Made by a program: the position numbers and the translations under genes. Below are positions 33,430-42,027 of a DNA stretch of 46,778 nucleotides, in pieces. Origin of the DNA: Actinomycetota bacterium. GTDB taxonomy: Bacteria > Actinomycetota > Thermoleophilia > BMS3ABIN01. The stretch spans positions 1 to 46,778 of the forward strand of contig JAMDDD010000019.1 of NCBI GenBank assembly GCA_023489275.1, read 5' to 3'. Each line of letters starts with the position of its first letter. The first letter of the stretch is position 1. The notes below the pieces were generated by a model. It worked only from the letters and a program-made list of their open reading frames with translations, made no database searches and was not told the origin of the DNA.

Positions 33430-35091
33430 TTAATTGCTGGAAACGTCTCCAAAGTATGTGAGAAAATTACTTACACCCGGTGGCACTTTATATAATACGG
33501 TGAAAGCTACAGACGAACCGCTTGCTAAATCTCCCAAGCTAATGGGTAAATCAGTTTCTGTTTTTACCCCATTTGAGTTAAGTACAGAGGCAATATCTAT
33601 CGTATGAACTGTAGCCTGGCTATTGTTGGTTAGTTGAAAAGATACTGATAATTTGCCGTCTATATAATCATTTAAATTTGCCCAGTTGATTGATCGCTCA
33701 GTCAAATTTATTCCAGCGGCGGCAGAGATGTTTGCATTTCCGGGGGTTGTTATCTGATAATCGCCACTTACCGCCAAATTGCCTTGAGTATCCGAGCTCT
33801 TGATTCTGATTTCGTATGTAGTGCCACTTTGAAGGTCATTTAGTTGTAGTGAATGAACATTTGTCATGTTATCATCAGATTTTCCAACTGTCCAATTACC
33901 CCCGTTGGGTTGAATCTCCACAACCGAATTCGCATTAATATTTGTGTTCCATGTAATGTTGGCGATATTTGAGCCTTGAACCTGGGTAGAAACTGAGGAA
34001 ATGTCAGGTCCCACGTTCGGGATGCTCTTCGAAAGATCGATGCGGTAAGTATCTGTCCACGACGTACCGGCAGGCAGCCAACGGTAGCGGCTCCCCTGTG
34101 GTGGGTTCCCGCCCCACCAGGCCATCCAGCTAATGATTTGCGAACCTGCCATGCCGCCCGGAATTGAGCATTGTTCTTCCATTGGGTCTGCAGATGTACC
34201 CCAAGCTTCCATTCCAATCTCGTAAGAACCACTGCCGCGGAAACCTTCGCCATTATTGTCGGCGGACATGATCACGGTAGGCGCCTTAGTTGAACCCGTG
34301 AAAGCCGCCCAATCGGGCTGAAATTGGTTTAGCTGATCCCAGCACTGTGCTGTTTGGTCAGCAATGCCCGTACTGCCAAGCAGATAGCGCGGTGAATTCG
34401 ATGATTCTGCCCAACCACGGCCATATTTAACGAACCGGTCCCATCCGAGATTGTAATTCCAGTTGTCTCTTACCGCTAGTTCTGAGAAATATCCTGATGA
34501 AAGCAAACTCCGGCTCACTTGAAGATGTATTGTACCTGCCGGTTCAACAGTCCAGGTTTTGGTCACTTCATACCATTCTTTACCTGTCGTCTGATTATGA
34601 ACCTTATATGAAAATGTCAAAACTGCGTCGCCCTGGCTATCAATAAAAACGGAATGCGACTCAAGTTCGGCACTCAAATTATTGTCAGAGATTAAATCAG
34701 CGAAATTATTATTTTGATCATCACCTGGCTTTATATCAGCAGCATAAAGATCGGTGCTGCCGACTCCGCCAATGCCAGCCCAGACATTTGTTGATGATGG
34801 ATAACCATACCTTACATAAGAAACAAGATTATAAGATTGCGCCGGATCCATAGGCTTATAGTAAAGTTCATAGAGATTGCCGCCACCCTGATTATAGTTA
34901 TCAGCCGCGATTGTTTTGTAATGCCAGACCGCTTTGATCGTGTTTGTCTCGACAGTCACGTATCCGTTGACAACATCCTCATGAATTGTGAGCGAATCAC
35001 CCAATGCGGAAGCTTGATTCTGAGTAGAGAAACCGACTGGTAGCAAAACGGATGCCAGAATAACCAGCATTATTTTCAGTTTCTTTAGCAC
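33430..35091 (-). CDS. Secreted protein with a fibronectin type III domain, under a GEMM-I riboswitch
   Basis: The 553-residue product starts with a signal peptide (LKKLKIMLVILASVLL, cleavage probably after QASA). A large N-terminal domain (about 30–350) is rich in Trp, Tyr, Asn and Gly, beta-type and unrecognised. A fibronectin III-like domain follows at about 365–455 (ITWNTNINANSVVEI, YEIRIKSSDTQGN) and a second beta domain ends the chain. No sortase motif or C-terminal anchor is seen, so it is probably released or held non-covalently. I chose GTG 35091: AAGGA lies seven bases upstream and the TTG at 35109 would sit inside the riboswitch. A cell-surface or matrix function regulated by a cyclic dinucleotide is the likely role; a glycan-active role cannot be excluded. 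Confidence 0.8.
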   Translation of the reverse strand: MLKKLKIMLVILASVLLPVGFSTQNQASALGDSLTIHEDVVNGYVTVETNTIKAVWHYKTIAADNYNQGGGNLYELYYKPMDPAQSYNLVSYVRYGYPSSTNVWAGIGGVGSTDLYAADIKPGDDQNNNFADLISDNNLSAELESHSVFIDSQGDAVLTFSYKVHNQTTGKEWYEVTKTWTVEPAGTIHLQVSRSLLSSGYFSELAVRDNWNYNLGWDRFVKYGRGWAESSNSPRYLLGSTGIADQTAQCWDQLNQFQPDWAAFTGSTKAPTVIMSADNNGEGFRGSGSYEIGMEAWGTSADPMEEQCSIPGGMAGSQIISWMAWWGGNPPQGSRYRWLPAGTSWTDTYRIDLSKSIPNVGPDISSVSTQVQGSNIANITWNTNINANSVVEIQPNGGNWTVGKSDDNMTNVHSLQLNDLQSGTTYEIRIKSSDTQGNLAVSGDYQITTPGNANISAAAGINLTERSINWANLNDYIDGKLSVSFQLTNNSQATVHTIDIASVLNSNGVKTETDLPISLGDLASGSSVAFTVLYKVPPGVSNFLTYFGDVSSN

Positions 35092-35190
35092 TTTAGCTTC
35101 CTTTGGCAACCAGGCTGTCTCTGATAGCGAGACCCTTGGCTTTGCGCCCCTGCCTCACAGCAGGTTTGCTTTTGTCTGAAGGCTAAGTGC
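35088..35190 (-). ncRNA. GEMM-I riboswitch (cyclic dinucleotide, possibly cGAMP type) overlapping the ribosome binding site
   Basis: Minus strand, 5' to 3': GCAAACC (35169–35163), a hairpin CCTGCT-GTGA-GGCAGG with a GNRA loop, the conserved GGCGCAAAGCC (35149–35139), a P3 stem (AGG/CCT and GTCTC/GAGAC) and GGTTGCC (35111–35105). This is the GEMM-I core. The base before GCAAACC is A where c-di-GMP-I RNAs usually have G (G20 of Vc2); A there marks the GEMM-Ib group that senses 3',3'-cGAMP. The outer stem pairs GCACTT-AGC-(C)TTC (35190–35178) with GAAGCTAAAGTGC (35100–35088), covering part of the Shine-Dalgarno and the GTG start, which predicts ligand-dependent repression of translation. Confidence 0.85.
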
Positions 35191-35220
35191 TTTGAACGGG
35201 TGAGCTCTTCTCCCCCTAAG

Positions 35221-35242
35221 GCACACTATTCAATCAGTGTGC
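35221..35242. promoter_or_regulatory. Inverted repeat upstream of the riboswitch
   Basis: GCACACT-(8 nt)-AGTGTGC, a perfect 7-bp inverted repeat without a following T-run. It could be a transcription-factor operator or an extra leader hairpin. A strongly AT-rich tract (TTAATTAAT repeats) lies just beyond at 35260–35302 and may belong to the promoter region. Confidence 0.4.
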
Positions 35243-35496
35243 ACCTGCCCCAAACGTACTCATTAATTAATTCGGCAAATTTATTAATTTATTAATTAAT
35301 TGCTTTCTGAAGCTGACGGATCGATAAAAAAGGAAAGAAACTTGAGGCAAAATTACGATATTCTTTTAACCCAGAAACTTCCAGGAAAAGTTATTCCTAA
35401 TCTTTGCGCCATCGGATAACTTACTTTAACTGCGTGTTTGAGAATACCATGATAAATTTTTGACAGATTAATGTTCGTTACAATCATATTTAAACA
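35243..35496 (-). other. 254-bp AT-rich gap between the GT4 gene and the riboswitch
   Basis: Contains TTAATTAAT-type repeats at 35260–35302 and a minus-strand frame at 35353–35487 (44 residues, starting MIVTNINLSK, containing PMAQRLGITFPGSF) with no Shine-Dalgarno. The frame reads like a protein fragment but I recognise nothing, so it is not called as a gene. The promoter of the riboswitch transcript should lie here; I cannot place it. Confidence 0.35.
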
Positions 35497-36636
35497 TCAT
35501 TCAACAATTACGTGTTCATAAAGATTTATTAGTTTTTTAATCATAACATCTTCCGAGAAGTATGCTTTTGCTTTGCGCTTGCCGCCAGAAGCTAATGATT
35601 TGCGCAATTCTTCATTTTGAGCCAATTGGATGATCGCCGCCGCCATCGCGTTAAAATCGCCCGGAGGGATCAGTATGCCATCTTCCCTGTTAGAGATAAC
35701 TTCAGCCGCGCCGCCACCCGCTGTTGCGATCACGGCGCGCCCCGACATCATTGCCTCCAAAATCACGATACCCAATCCTTCGGGACGAATTGATGGAATA
35801 ACAAATAAATTGCATTTCTCGAGGAACGGCTGTATTTGGGTTTGAAAACCAACAAATTTTACACGATTGTCCAAACCGAGCTTACTGGCAAGCTGCTTTA
35901 ACTCCTCCCGGTATCCAAACCGGTTGCCATAAACATCGCCAACAATATATGCCTCAAGATTAATCCCGTTCTGAATAGCAAGTGCAAGGGCTTTCAGAAA
36001 TACGTCTTGTCCTTTGTAAGGCGCGAGCCTTCCCACAGTGGTAAGTACAAAACGGTCATCTTCACGTTCTGCCTTTGTAAAATCAAATTGGCCAGCGGGG
36101 ATGCCATCGTTAATAATACTTCCTTTTAGTTTAAATCCTTTCAGAAAAAATTGTGCTTGCACTGCGGCTGTAATAGAAACGACCCGCTTTGAAAGCATGA
36201 GAACAAATGGCTCATATAAACGCAACATCCATCCGAATTCTTCCAGAATTTCCCTAAATTGCCAGACATGTGGAGTTCTGGTGAGCCCAGCGGCAACCGC
36301 ACCGCCAATGATCACGCCTGTATTGGTATGTATTAAGTCAAAATGCTCACGGCGAATCAACCGCACTAGTTGCCAGGTTGCAAAAGGGGCCTTAAGAAAA
36401 AGATTTACCAGCCCGGTAACTGATAAAACTTCCCTTCGAAAAACAATAGGATCAAGTATATGAACAACGGCGCCGGCATTTGTCAATTCTGCAACTAATG
36501 GACCGGTAGAAGGCACCGTGACATGCAAATTCACGCCATTTGCGACCAACCCCCTGGCGGCGCTTAACAAGCACCGGTCTGAGCCGTATAATTCGGCGGA
36601 CGAATGAACAATCAATATTTTTTTCCCGGCAAGCAA
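35497..36636 (-). CDS. Glycosyltransferase family 4 (GT-B)
   Basis: A 379-residue retaining-type glycosyltransferase, probably adding a sugar from a nucleotide donor to a lipid-linked glycan at the inner membrane face. The N-domain shows KKILIVHSSAELYGSDRCLL with the acceptor-side glycine region. The C-domain has TTVGRLAPYKGQDVFLKA and the family EX7E region in IRPEGLGIVILEAMMSGRAVIAT, followed by GGAAEVI and DGILIPPGD. The start TTG 36636 is the first possible codon after an in-frame stop; there is only a weak AGAGA upstream. It lies 24 bp after the ligase gene. Donor and acceptor cannot be read from sequence. Confidence 0.9.
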   Translation of the reverse strand: MLAGKKILIVHSSAELYGSDRCLLSAARGLVANGVNLHVTVPSTGPLVAELTNAGAVVHILDPIVFRREVLSVTGLVNLFLKAPFATWQLVRLIRREHFDLIHTNTGVIIGGAVAAGLTRTPHVWQFREILEEFGWMLRLYEPFVLMLSKRVVSITAAVQAQFFLKGFKLKGSIINDGIPAGQFDFTKAEREDDRFVLTTVGRLAPYKGQDVFLKALALAIQNGINLEAYIVGDVYGNRFGYREELKQLASKLGLDNRVKFVGFQTQIQPFLEKCNLFVIPSIRPEGLGIVILEAMMSGRAVIATAGGGAAEVISNREDGILIPPGDFNAMAAAIIQLAQNEELRKSLASGGKRKAKAYFSEDVMIKKLINLYEHVIVE

Positions 36637-36660
36637 AGTGCTTCATATCTCTTTGGTTGT

Positions 36661-38073
36661 TTAAGATTCCTGCGCAGCGACTTCGGCTACGGCAACAGCG
36701 AGAGCGGCAAATATCCAGGGAAATCCTAACCATAGAAAAGAAGAAGCCTGCGAGGCGATAAAGATGACAACACTGGCTACGGCAAATCCAGCCAATGAAG
36801 CACGATAAAAAGGATCTTTAGTCCTGCGATAACCGCGCAAAACGATAACAACAACACCAGCATTAAACCATAATAGAAAACCAAGGCCTATGATTCCAGT
36901 GTCATGAAGTGACTGGATTACCGAGCTGTATAACCATGAACCCGCTCGTGATGATTCTGAGATAGCTAAATTCTTAGGAAATGAAAGCGTGCCATTTCCC
37001 AGCATAACTGCATTTTCCCACCGGTCTAGCGCCATTTTTTCGACGTTTATTCTCCCAACCGTTGATTCTGTGCCAAAATTAAGAATATCATTAACCCGCT
37101 GTGAAATACCACCACCTGTAAGAACGTTTGTAAAAGGTATGGCAATGACAAATACAGTCGTCAATAATGCTATTGAGACAGCGGCTGCGCGTGGATTAAA
37201 AATATTGCGGGAAGGTTTTTGCAGAAATATGAGCAATAAAAGGCCAACCCCAAAACCTATCCAAGAGGCACGGGTATAAGTCATAGCCACAACGATTAAA
37301 ACCAGCACGAGACCTATAAGTGAAACAGTTTTTTTGATCTGTGTTTTTCCCGCAGTCATCAAGGCGAGAAGCATAATACCAATCGCAGCCTCGAAGGCGC
37401 CTAAAAGATTAGGCTCCTCAAATCCGCCTTGCAAGCTTGTCTTCCCTTGAATCTGGTTTTCTGCCACACCCAAAAGGTTAATGCCTGCGTGATGAGCCGT
37501 GAAAGCAATCAGCGCATATATACACTGAAAAATTCCCAGCGCCAGCATTATTTTGACAGCGGCCTTCAGCTTCGTTGGATGATCCCTAAGCACCATGACA
37601 CTCATCACATACATCATCGCATAAAGGCCAAGCTCAAACGCCCACCGGAAACTGTCAGACTTATCTATCGCGTAAAGATTTGTGGAAATGAAGTTGACCG
37701 CAATATAGAGTGTGACTGGCAATAATAATGGGACTCTATTCAATTTTGCCCTGCCAATCAGCAAGGCGGGGATCCAGCCCAATACCAGGATCATCAACGC
37801 AAGTTGTTCCGGACGAACTGTTAGTCCCCCAAGACCAAATTTGGTCTCGCCCAACGTGGATGCAATCAGTAATAAAAGCCAGGCTCGATAAGTATTTAAA
37901 CCAATTAAAAAAAGAATCAACCCACCAAGTAGAATAATTATTAACAACCATCCAGCGTTTCGAAACATAAAACTTAACAGCAAACCAAAAAACAAACCAA
38001 CAGCTACTTGTTTGAATAGCTTACTTTGACCGGTTGGACCTATTAAGTTTGAGCTTTTTGCCAAATTATTCAT
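36661..38073 (-). CDS. O-antigen ligase/polymerase-family membrane protein
   Basis: A 470-residue protein with about 11–12 membrane helices and one long extracytoplasmic loop (about 300–370) containing ESTVGRINVEKMALDRWENAVMLGNG, the typical Wzy/WaaL-type loop (PF04932 pattern) with an Arg and a GxG turn. Such proteins polymerise or transfer undecaprenol-linked glycans outside the membrane. In a Gram-positive without LPS a Wzy-type polymerase or a ligase to cell wall or protein is the likely role. Neighbours are Wzz, a flippase and glycosyltransferases, a full Wzx/Wzy-type set. Start ATG 38073. Confidence 0.85.
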   Translation of the reverse strand: MNNLAKSSNLIGPTGQSKLFKQVAVGLFFGLLLSFMFRNAGWLLIIILLGGLILFLIGLNTYRAWLLLLIASTLGETKFGLGGLTVRPEQLALMILVLGWIPALLIGRAKLNRVPLLLPVTLYIAVNFISTNLYAIDKSDSFRWAFELGLYAMMYVMSVMVLRDHPTKLKAAVKIMLALGIFQCIYALIAFTAHHAGINLLGVAENQIQGKTSLQGGFEEPNLLGAFEAAIGIMLLALMTAGKTQIKKTVSLIGLVLVLIVVAMTYTRASWIGFGVGLLLLIFLQKPSRNIFNPRAAAVSIALLTTVFVIAIPFTNVLTGGGISQRVNDILNFGTESTVGRINVEKMALDRWENAVMLGNGTLSFPKNLAISESSRAGSWLYSSVIQSLHDTGIIGLGFLLWFNAGVVVIVLRGYRRTKDPFYRASLAGFAVASVVIFIASQASSFLWLGFPWIFAALAVAVAEVAAQES

Positions 38074-38151
38074 TATTGGAAGGCGATCAGGAGAGCATCA
38101 TCGGTCATATCACTTCAATTTGAAAATCAAGAAGTCTAATGTAATGTCAAT

Positions 38152-38913
38152 TTACAATGACTTGCGAACTGACTCGCTAATAAAAGCGAGCACAATGCCC
38201 CCGATTAAACCAATACCCAAAGCAATGGCAATTTTTTCAGCATTCGCCATTCCCACCCTTTGATAATCATCGGCAGAGCTGGTCACTCTGACGTCGCTTG
38301 CATTTGCCGCCATGCTTATCAGATCTTCATAGTCTTTGGTGATGGCATCTCTTCGATCCTGCAATGCTTTAACCGTGGAAGTATCGACATGTGCTGATGA
38401 GTTTTGTTGACTAATCTGCTTTTCGACATCCTGTAATTGACTTGTCATCTCATTTTGAGCATTTTGAAAGCTGGTCTTGCTGACATCACTAATGTATTCC
38501 ACGAATGCGTTTGATACAGAATTTGCCAGCAATCTTGCTCTACCAGGATCAGTATCCGTCACGGTTATACTTAACACTGGCGTATCCTGGGTATTTGATG
38601 CTGATACTTCAGAACGCAAACGAGTTGTGGACCAATTTAATTTTGTATCTTGAAGGGCTTTTTGCATTACAGGATCTGCTGTCACCAGCTGAACAAATGT
38701 TGCGCTAATTCCCTGCCCGCTTGCCGCGATATTGACCCCTTGACTATCAGAAGAAGTAATTTGTGATAATCCAGCCACGAGTGTCGTATGCGCCTCATAT
38801 GAGCTCTGGCTCCGTGCGCTACTGAAGATCACATAAGCCACAACGACAACGATTACAGCCAACACCATCCATTTCCATCTTTTAATTACGCCAATAAATT
38901 CAACTAAATCCAT
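38152..38913 (-). CDS. Wzz/YveK-type polysaccharide chain-length determinant
   Basis: A 253-residue protein with the Wzz layout: a short cytoplasmic N-terminus (MDLVEFIGVIKRWKW), a first membrane helix (about 16–30), an extracellular alpha/beta part with a coiled coil (about 145–200) and a second membrane helix near the C-terminus (about 229–245). The typical Pro/Gly-rich motif near the second helix is weak. There is no tyrosine kinase domain or separate kinase in view, unlike many Gram-positive CpsC/CpsD pairs. It controls polymer length with the Wzy-type protein encoded just downstream. Start ATG 38913. Confidence 0.85.
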   Translation of the reverse strand: MDLVEFIGVIKRWKWMVLAVIVVVVAYVIFSSARSQSSYEAHTTLVAGLSQITSSDSQGVNIAASGQGISATFVQLVTADPVMQKALQDTKLNWSTTRLRSEVSASNTQDTPVLSITVTDTDPGRARLLANSVSNAFVEYISDVSKTSFQNAQNEMTSQLQDVEKQISQQNSSAHVDTSTVKALQDRRDAITKDYEDLISMAANASDVRVTSSADDYQRVGMANAEKIAIALGIGLIGGIVLAFISESVRKSL

Positions 38914-39082
38914 TAATTACTCTCTTTCATTCAATCCAAAAATCCCAATGGGTGTCTTTATACAGAACGAATCACTTTCTCTCCAACTGAATGCCCCACA
39001 AATATTCGACTTATTATGAAAAAATCTTTTATATTTAGTCTCTCCACCTCTCGCATGAAATTTCTTTGAAATTTGCTATTTT

Positions 39083-40090
39083 TTAAATCGAAGCCTTCAG
39101 CGGAGCGCCTCGATATTTCGCTTCCAGCTCGGAGCAGAATGAATATGCATATTCAGCATTATGAAGACTAAGTTGCAACGCCGTTCTTGTGTAAGCGAAA
39201 AGCTCTAAATCCTTTGACTTGAAACGTTGCCTTCCCTGTGAAGTTAATTTCATTGCCAGTACAGCTAAAAAGCGAACAAAAAAAGATGTGGTTAGAAAAA
39301 GGCCAAACAAGCAATAACGAAATCCTTTGAGCTGGCCTAAAGAGGATGCGATGCAAAAATAGCTGCCTAACCAAAGGAGATTAATATGTGCGACGGTAGT
39401 GCTGCTGGCGCCACCAAAATGGACAACCCTAACATTTGGTAACAAATGCAATTGCCAGCCGGCGCGTCTCAGACGCAAACCATATTCGATATCCTCTGCA
39501 TACATGAATTGTTTATCATCAAGAAGACCGGCTTGATCAATAGCTTTTTGTTTAATCACTACGCAAGTGCCCGCCAACCAGTCTACTGATTGGATCCCCT
39601 CTTTTGGTTTTGCTCTTATTCTTAACCCACGCGGTGTCCCTCTCAATGCTCCCCAACCGGCAATTTGCCTCAGCGCCGCCACCAATGAAGGCATATAACC
39701 GGCGCTATCCTGCATTCTGCCGTCTTTGCCAACTAATTGGGGACCAACCATCGCCACTTTATCATTCTTTTTCAAGTAATCAACGAATTCATTAAAAGTA
39801 GCCTTAGGAACAACGGTATCTGAATTTATCAAGGCAATAAAAACAGTGTTGCTGCAACTCTTGATTCCCTGGTTAACTGCCCGAGTAAATCCGACGTTCT
39901 GATCATTCTCATGTACTATTACGCCTGGGAAATATGACCGAACCATGTCCACACTATCATCAGAAGAGGCATTATCAATCACAATGATTTCATGATTTAT
40001 GCCGGCTGCAGCAGTTTCGACAGATTCCAGACACTTCCTTAATAAGTCTCTGGTATTGAAGCTGACAATTATTATTGATAATTCAGGCAT
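39083..40090 (-). CDS. Glycosyltransferase family 2, rhamnosyltransferase-like
   Basis: A 335-residue inverting GT-A enzyme. Motifs: LSIIIVSFNTRDLLRKCLESV at the N-terminus, IIVIDNASSDDS, NVGFTRAVNQG, the metal-binding NSDT (DxD equivalent) and, later, AEDIEYGLRLRRAGW, whose ED is the catalytic-base region. A hydrophobic segment near residues 255–285 suggests membrane association. The layout matches WbbL-type rhamnosyltransferases, which fits the RmlD-like gene in the same cluster. The start ATG 40090 overlaps nothing; the remnant described at 40091–40310 ends at its ATG. Confidence 0.88.
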   Translation of the reverse strand: MPELSIIIVSFNTRDLLRKCLESVETAAAGINHEIIVIDNASSDDSVDMVRSYFPGVIVHENDQNVGFTRAVNQGIKSCSNTVFIALINSDTVVPKATFNEFVDYLKKNDKVAMVGPQLVGKDGRMQDSAGYMPSLVAALRQIAGWGALRGTPRGLRIRAKPKEGIQSVDWLAGTCVVIKQKAIDQAGLLDDKQFMYAEDIEYGLRLRRAGWQLHLLPNVRVVHFGGASSTTVAHINLLWLGSYFCIASSLGQLKGFRYCLFGLFLTTSFFVRFLAVLAMKLTSQGRQRFKSKDLELFAYTRTALQLSLHNAEYAYSFCSELEAKYRGAPLKASI

Positions 40091-40310
40091 TTATATTAAG
40101 TACAAGGTTTGCGGTCTTCCCCACAGAGGCCAAAGATATTTATTAATCCTGACGTTCTGAATTCGTTTATGTAAAAGCAGCTCACCAATTCCGGCGAAAC
40201 ATATGCGGCGGTTCCCGATTTTATGGAGGCTTAATATGAAGCGGCCCCGCAATAATTTTTCTTGAAATAATTCCAGATATTATTTTTGCACCGAGTGTAT
40301 ATTCCATCAT
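40091..40310 (-). pseudogene. Possible acyltransferase N-terminal remnant with a frameshift
   Basis: Minus strand, ATG 40310 opens a frame reading MMEYTLGAKII…IAGPLHIKPP before TAA at 40221–40223; the adjacent frame then continues with HKIGNRRICFAGIGELLLHK up to the TAA at 40091. Together they recall the start of WcaF-like hexapeptide acyltransferases (…KIGNR…IG…VLIH…), as remembered, not searched. The body of such an enzyme is absent, so this would be a truncated, frameshifted leftover. GGA lies seven bases before the first ATG. Confidence 0.3.
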
Positions 40311-40461
40311 TTATGATTCCAATAAATAGATGTCGCCGAAGCATTCAACCGCAACAAATTCCGGGTGAAAGTCTCAACCTGATTCAGACAAAAGCCTGTT
40401 CAGCACCAGCAAATCTCAAAATTAACTATCCATAATTAGTAAGATAAATTTTATCATGTTC
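40311..40461. other. Non-coding AT-rich gap before the remnant
   Basis: About 150 bp after the flippase stop with no frame, stem-loop with T-run or repeat that I can support. A promoter for the GT2 gene may be here but is not recognisable. Confidence 0.4.
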
Positions 40462-42003
40462 TTATCCCGCAACCTTTGCCCTCGCAAGTTTCGCTCTTAA
40501 CTGACTTAGCATTGCAGAATCGTCCTTATCCATTCCCATAAGAATAACTGAGGCGCCGTAAAGTGTAATCAACACCAAGGTCCAGACAATAACTGAGGCA
40601 ATTCCGGACCCGATAGGCACCAGATTGAACCCCAGCAAGGTTAGAAGACAGGCAATCAAACTGGCTACGCCCAGTTTTAAGAAATTAAAACTGTAAGGCT
40701 GAACTTTCATCAAAAAATATACTTCTATGGCCCTGAGAATGTTCACCGATGCCGCAGCCGATGCATTGGCGATTGCCGCACCCGGAATGCCCAACCGAGG
40801 AATAAGAATCACGCAAATCGCCAAACTTATCATCCAGCTTAACAAATTATTAAATAACTCCAGCCCTGAGCGACCTGACATAATAATCATCACGCCGACT
40901 GGCCCTGTCAAGATGTTGATCAACTGACCGATAGTTAATATAATTAAACTTCCTGAGACCACTGTAAATTGCGGGCCGAAGACTTTTAGCACATATGAAG
41001 GAAATATCATTAGTGGTAAAAAAATTGGCAAGCTCAACATGATGGTCCAGCGAGTAACTTTTGTGTAAAGCTCAGCCAGGTCGCCTTGTCTGCTGCGAGT
41101 AATTAATTCAGAAATTACCGGTGCGAACATCGTGCTGAAAGCTACCTGAACCGTGGCCGCTATGAGGATGATGCGTACCGCAACGCTATAAAGTCCAACT
41201 TGATGGGCGGTACCGAAATAACCCAGTAGAATCGTGTCCATATACAACAATAAATAAGCCAGAACCTGCGACAAACCCATAGGAGCTGAAAATTTGATCG
41301 TCTCGCCAAGCCGCATTTCTATTTTTTTTCTGGCGGTAAACATTGGGTAAACTTTTTCCAGAAAATATAGCGATATGGCTGTAACCACCAGGATGGCGAT
41401 TAAATTCGCCCATAGCGCGCCACCGAGTCTTAAACCAAGCAAGAAAAGCCCAGCGGTAAGAAAAAAACGAAGCCCTTGCTCAATGATGTCTCTAAAAACA
41501 GCATAGCGCATGATCTGAAAACCCTGAGTGGCGGCATTGAAAATACGCGCCAGTAACAACAATGGGATTGTGATCGCGAACATCCTTAATGGAAAAGCAA
41601 AATTGTTATCGCTGAATACCAGGTGGGAAACAGGCTCTGCGAATAAAACCAAGAGGATGGCAAATATAATACCTACCGGCAAAGATATTAAGATAGAGCC
41701 AAAAAAAGCTCCCCGGAGTTTACTAAAATCGCGCTGAGCGTAATAGGAAGAAATATAACGCCAAAGACCCATGTCCAGGCCAAATCCACAAGCATAAAGA
41801 CCGACAAAGGCCAATGCCGTACCAAAAGAATAATATCCCAATTCGGAGACTTTAAGGGCATGAGAAATCAGCAGCGTTGTGCCGAAGCTGAAAATGGTCC
41901 GTAAAACAGTGCCGACGAAGTTAACACCAGCGCCAGACGCAATGTGAACCATATCGACGGCACCAGATGTTCCCTGTGTTTCTAAATCTGAACTACTTGA
42001 CAC
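40462..42003 (-). CDS. Polysaccharide flippase, Wzx/MOP family
   Basis: A 513-residue membrane protein with about 14 predicted helices, internally duplicated in the MOP style. The N-terminus (SGAGVNFVGTVLRTIFSFGTTLLISHALKVSELGYYSFGTALAF split by function) matches the first two helices and the conserved LG-Y/F-turn of Wzx proteins. It would flip undecaprenol-linked repeat units across the membrane for the Wzy-type polymerase. The start is GTG 42003 in a 24-bp gap after the phosphatase-superfamily gene. An initial polar tail of about 20 residues precedes helix 1. Confidence 0.9.
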   Translation of the reverse strand: MSSSSDLETQGTSGAVDMVHIASGAGVNFVGTVLRTIFSFGTTLLISHALKVSELGYYSFGTALAFVGLYACGFGLDMGLWRYISSYYAQRDFSKLRGAFFGSILISLPVGIIFAILLVLFAEPVSHLVFSDNNFAFPLRMFAITIPLLLLARIFNAATQGFQIMRYAVFRDIIEQGLRFFLTAGLFLLGLRLGGALWANLIAILVVTAISLYFLEKVYPMFTARKKIEMRLGETIKFSAPMGLSQVLAYLLLYMDTILLGYFGTAHQVGLYSVAVRIILIAATVQVAFSTMFAPVISELITRSRQGDLAELYTKVTRWTIMLSLPIFLPLMIFPSYVLKVFGPQFTVVSGSLIILTIGQLINILTGPVGVMIIMSGRSGLELFNNLLSWMISLAICVILIPRLGIPGAAIANASAAASVNILRAIEVYFLMKVQPYSFNFLKLGVASLIACLLTLLGFNLVPIGSGIASVIVWTLVLITLYGASVILMGMDKDDSAMLSQLRAKLARAKVAG

Positions 42004-42027
42004 GATTAATGTTTCATTAATAATAGA

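Noticed and set aside
38994-39082. AT-rich AAATTTC/GAAATTT hairpin after the GT2 gene as a terminator
   Set aside because: The T-run is on the plus-strand side, but no plus-strand gene ends there; on the minus strand the stem is not followed by T residues.
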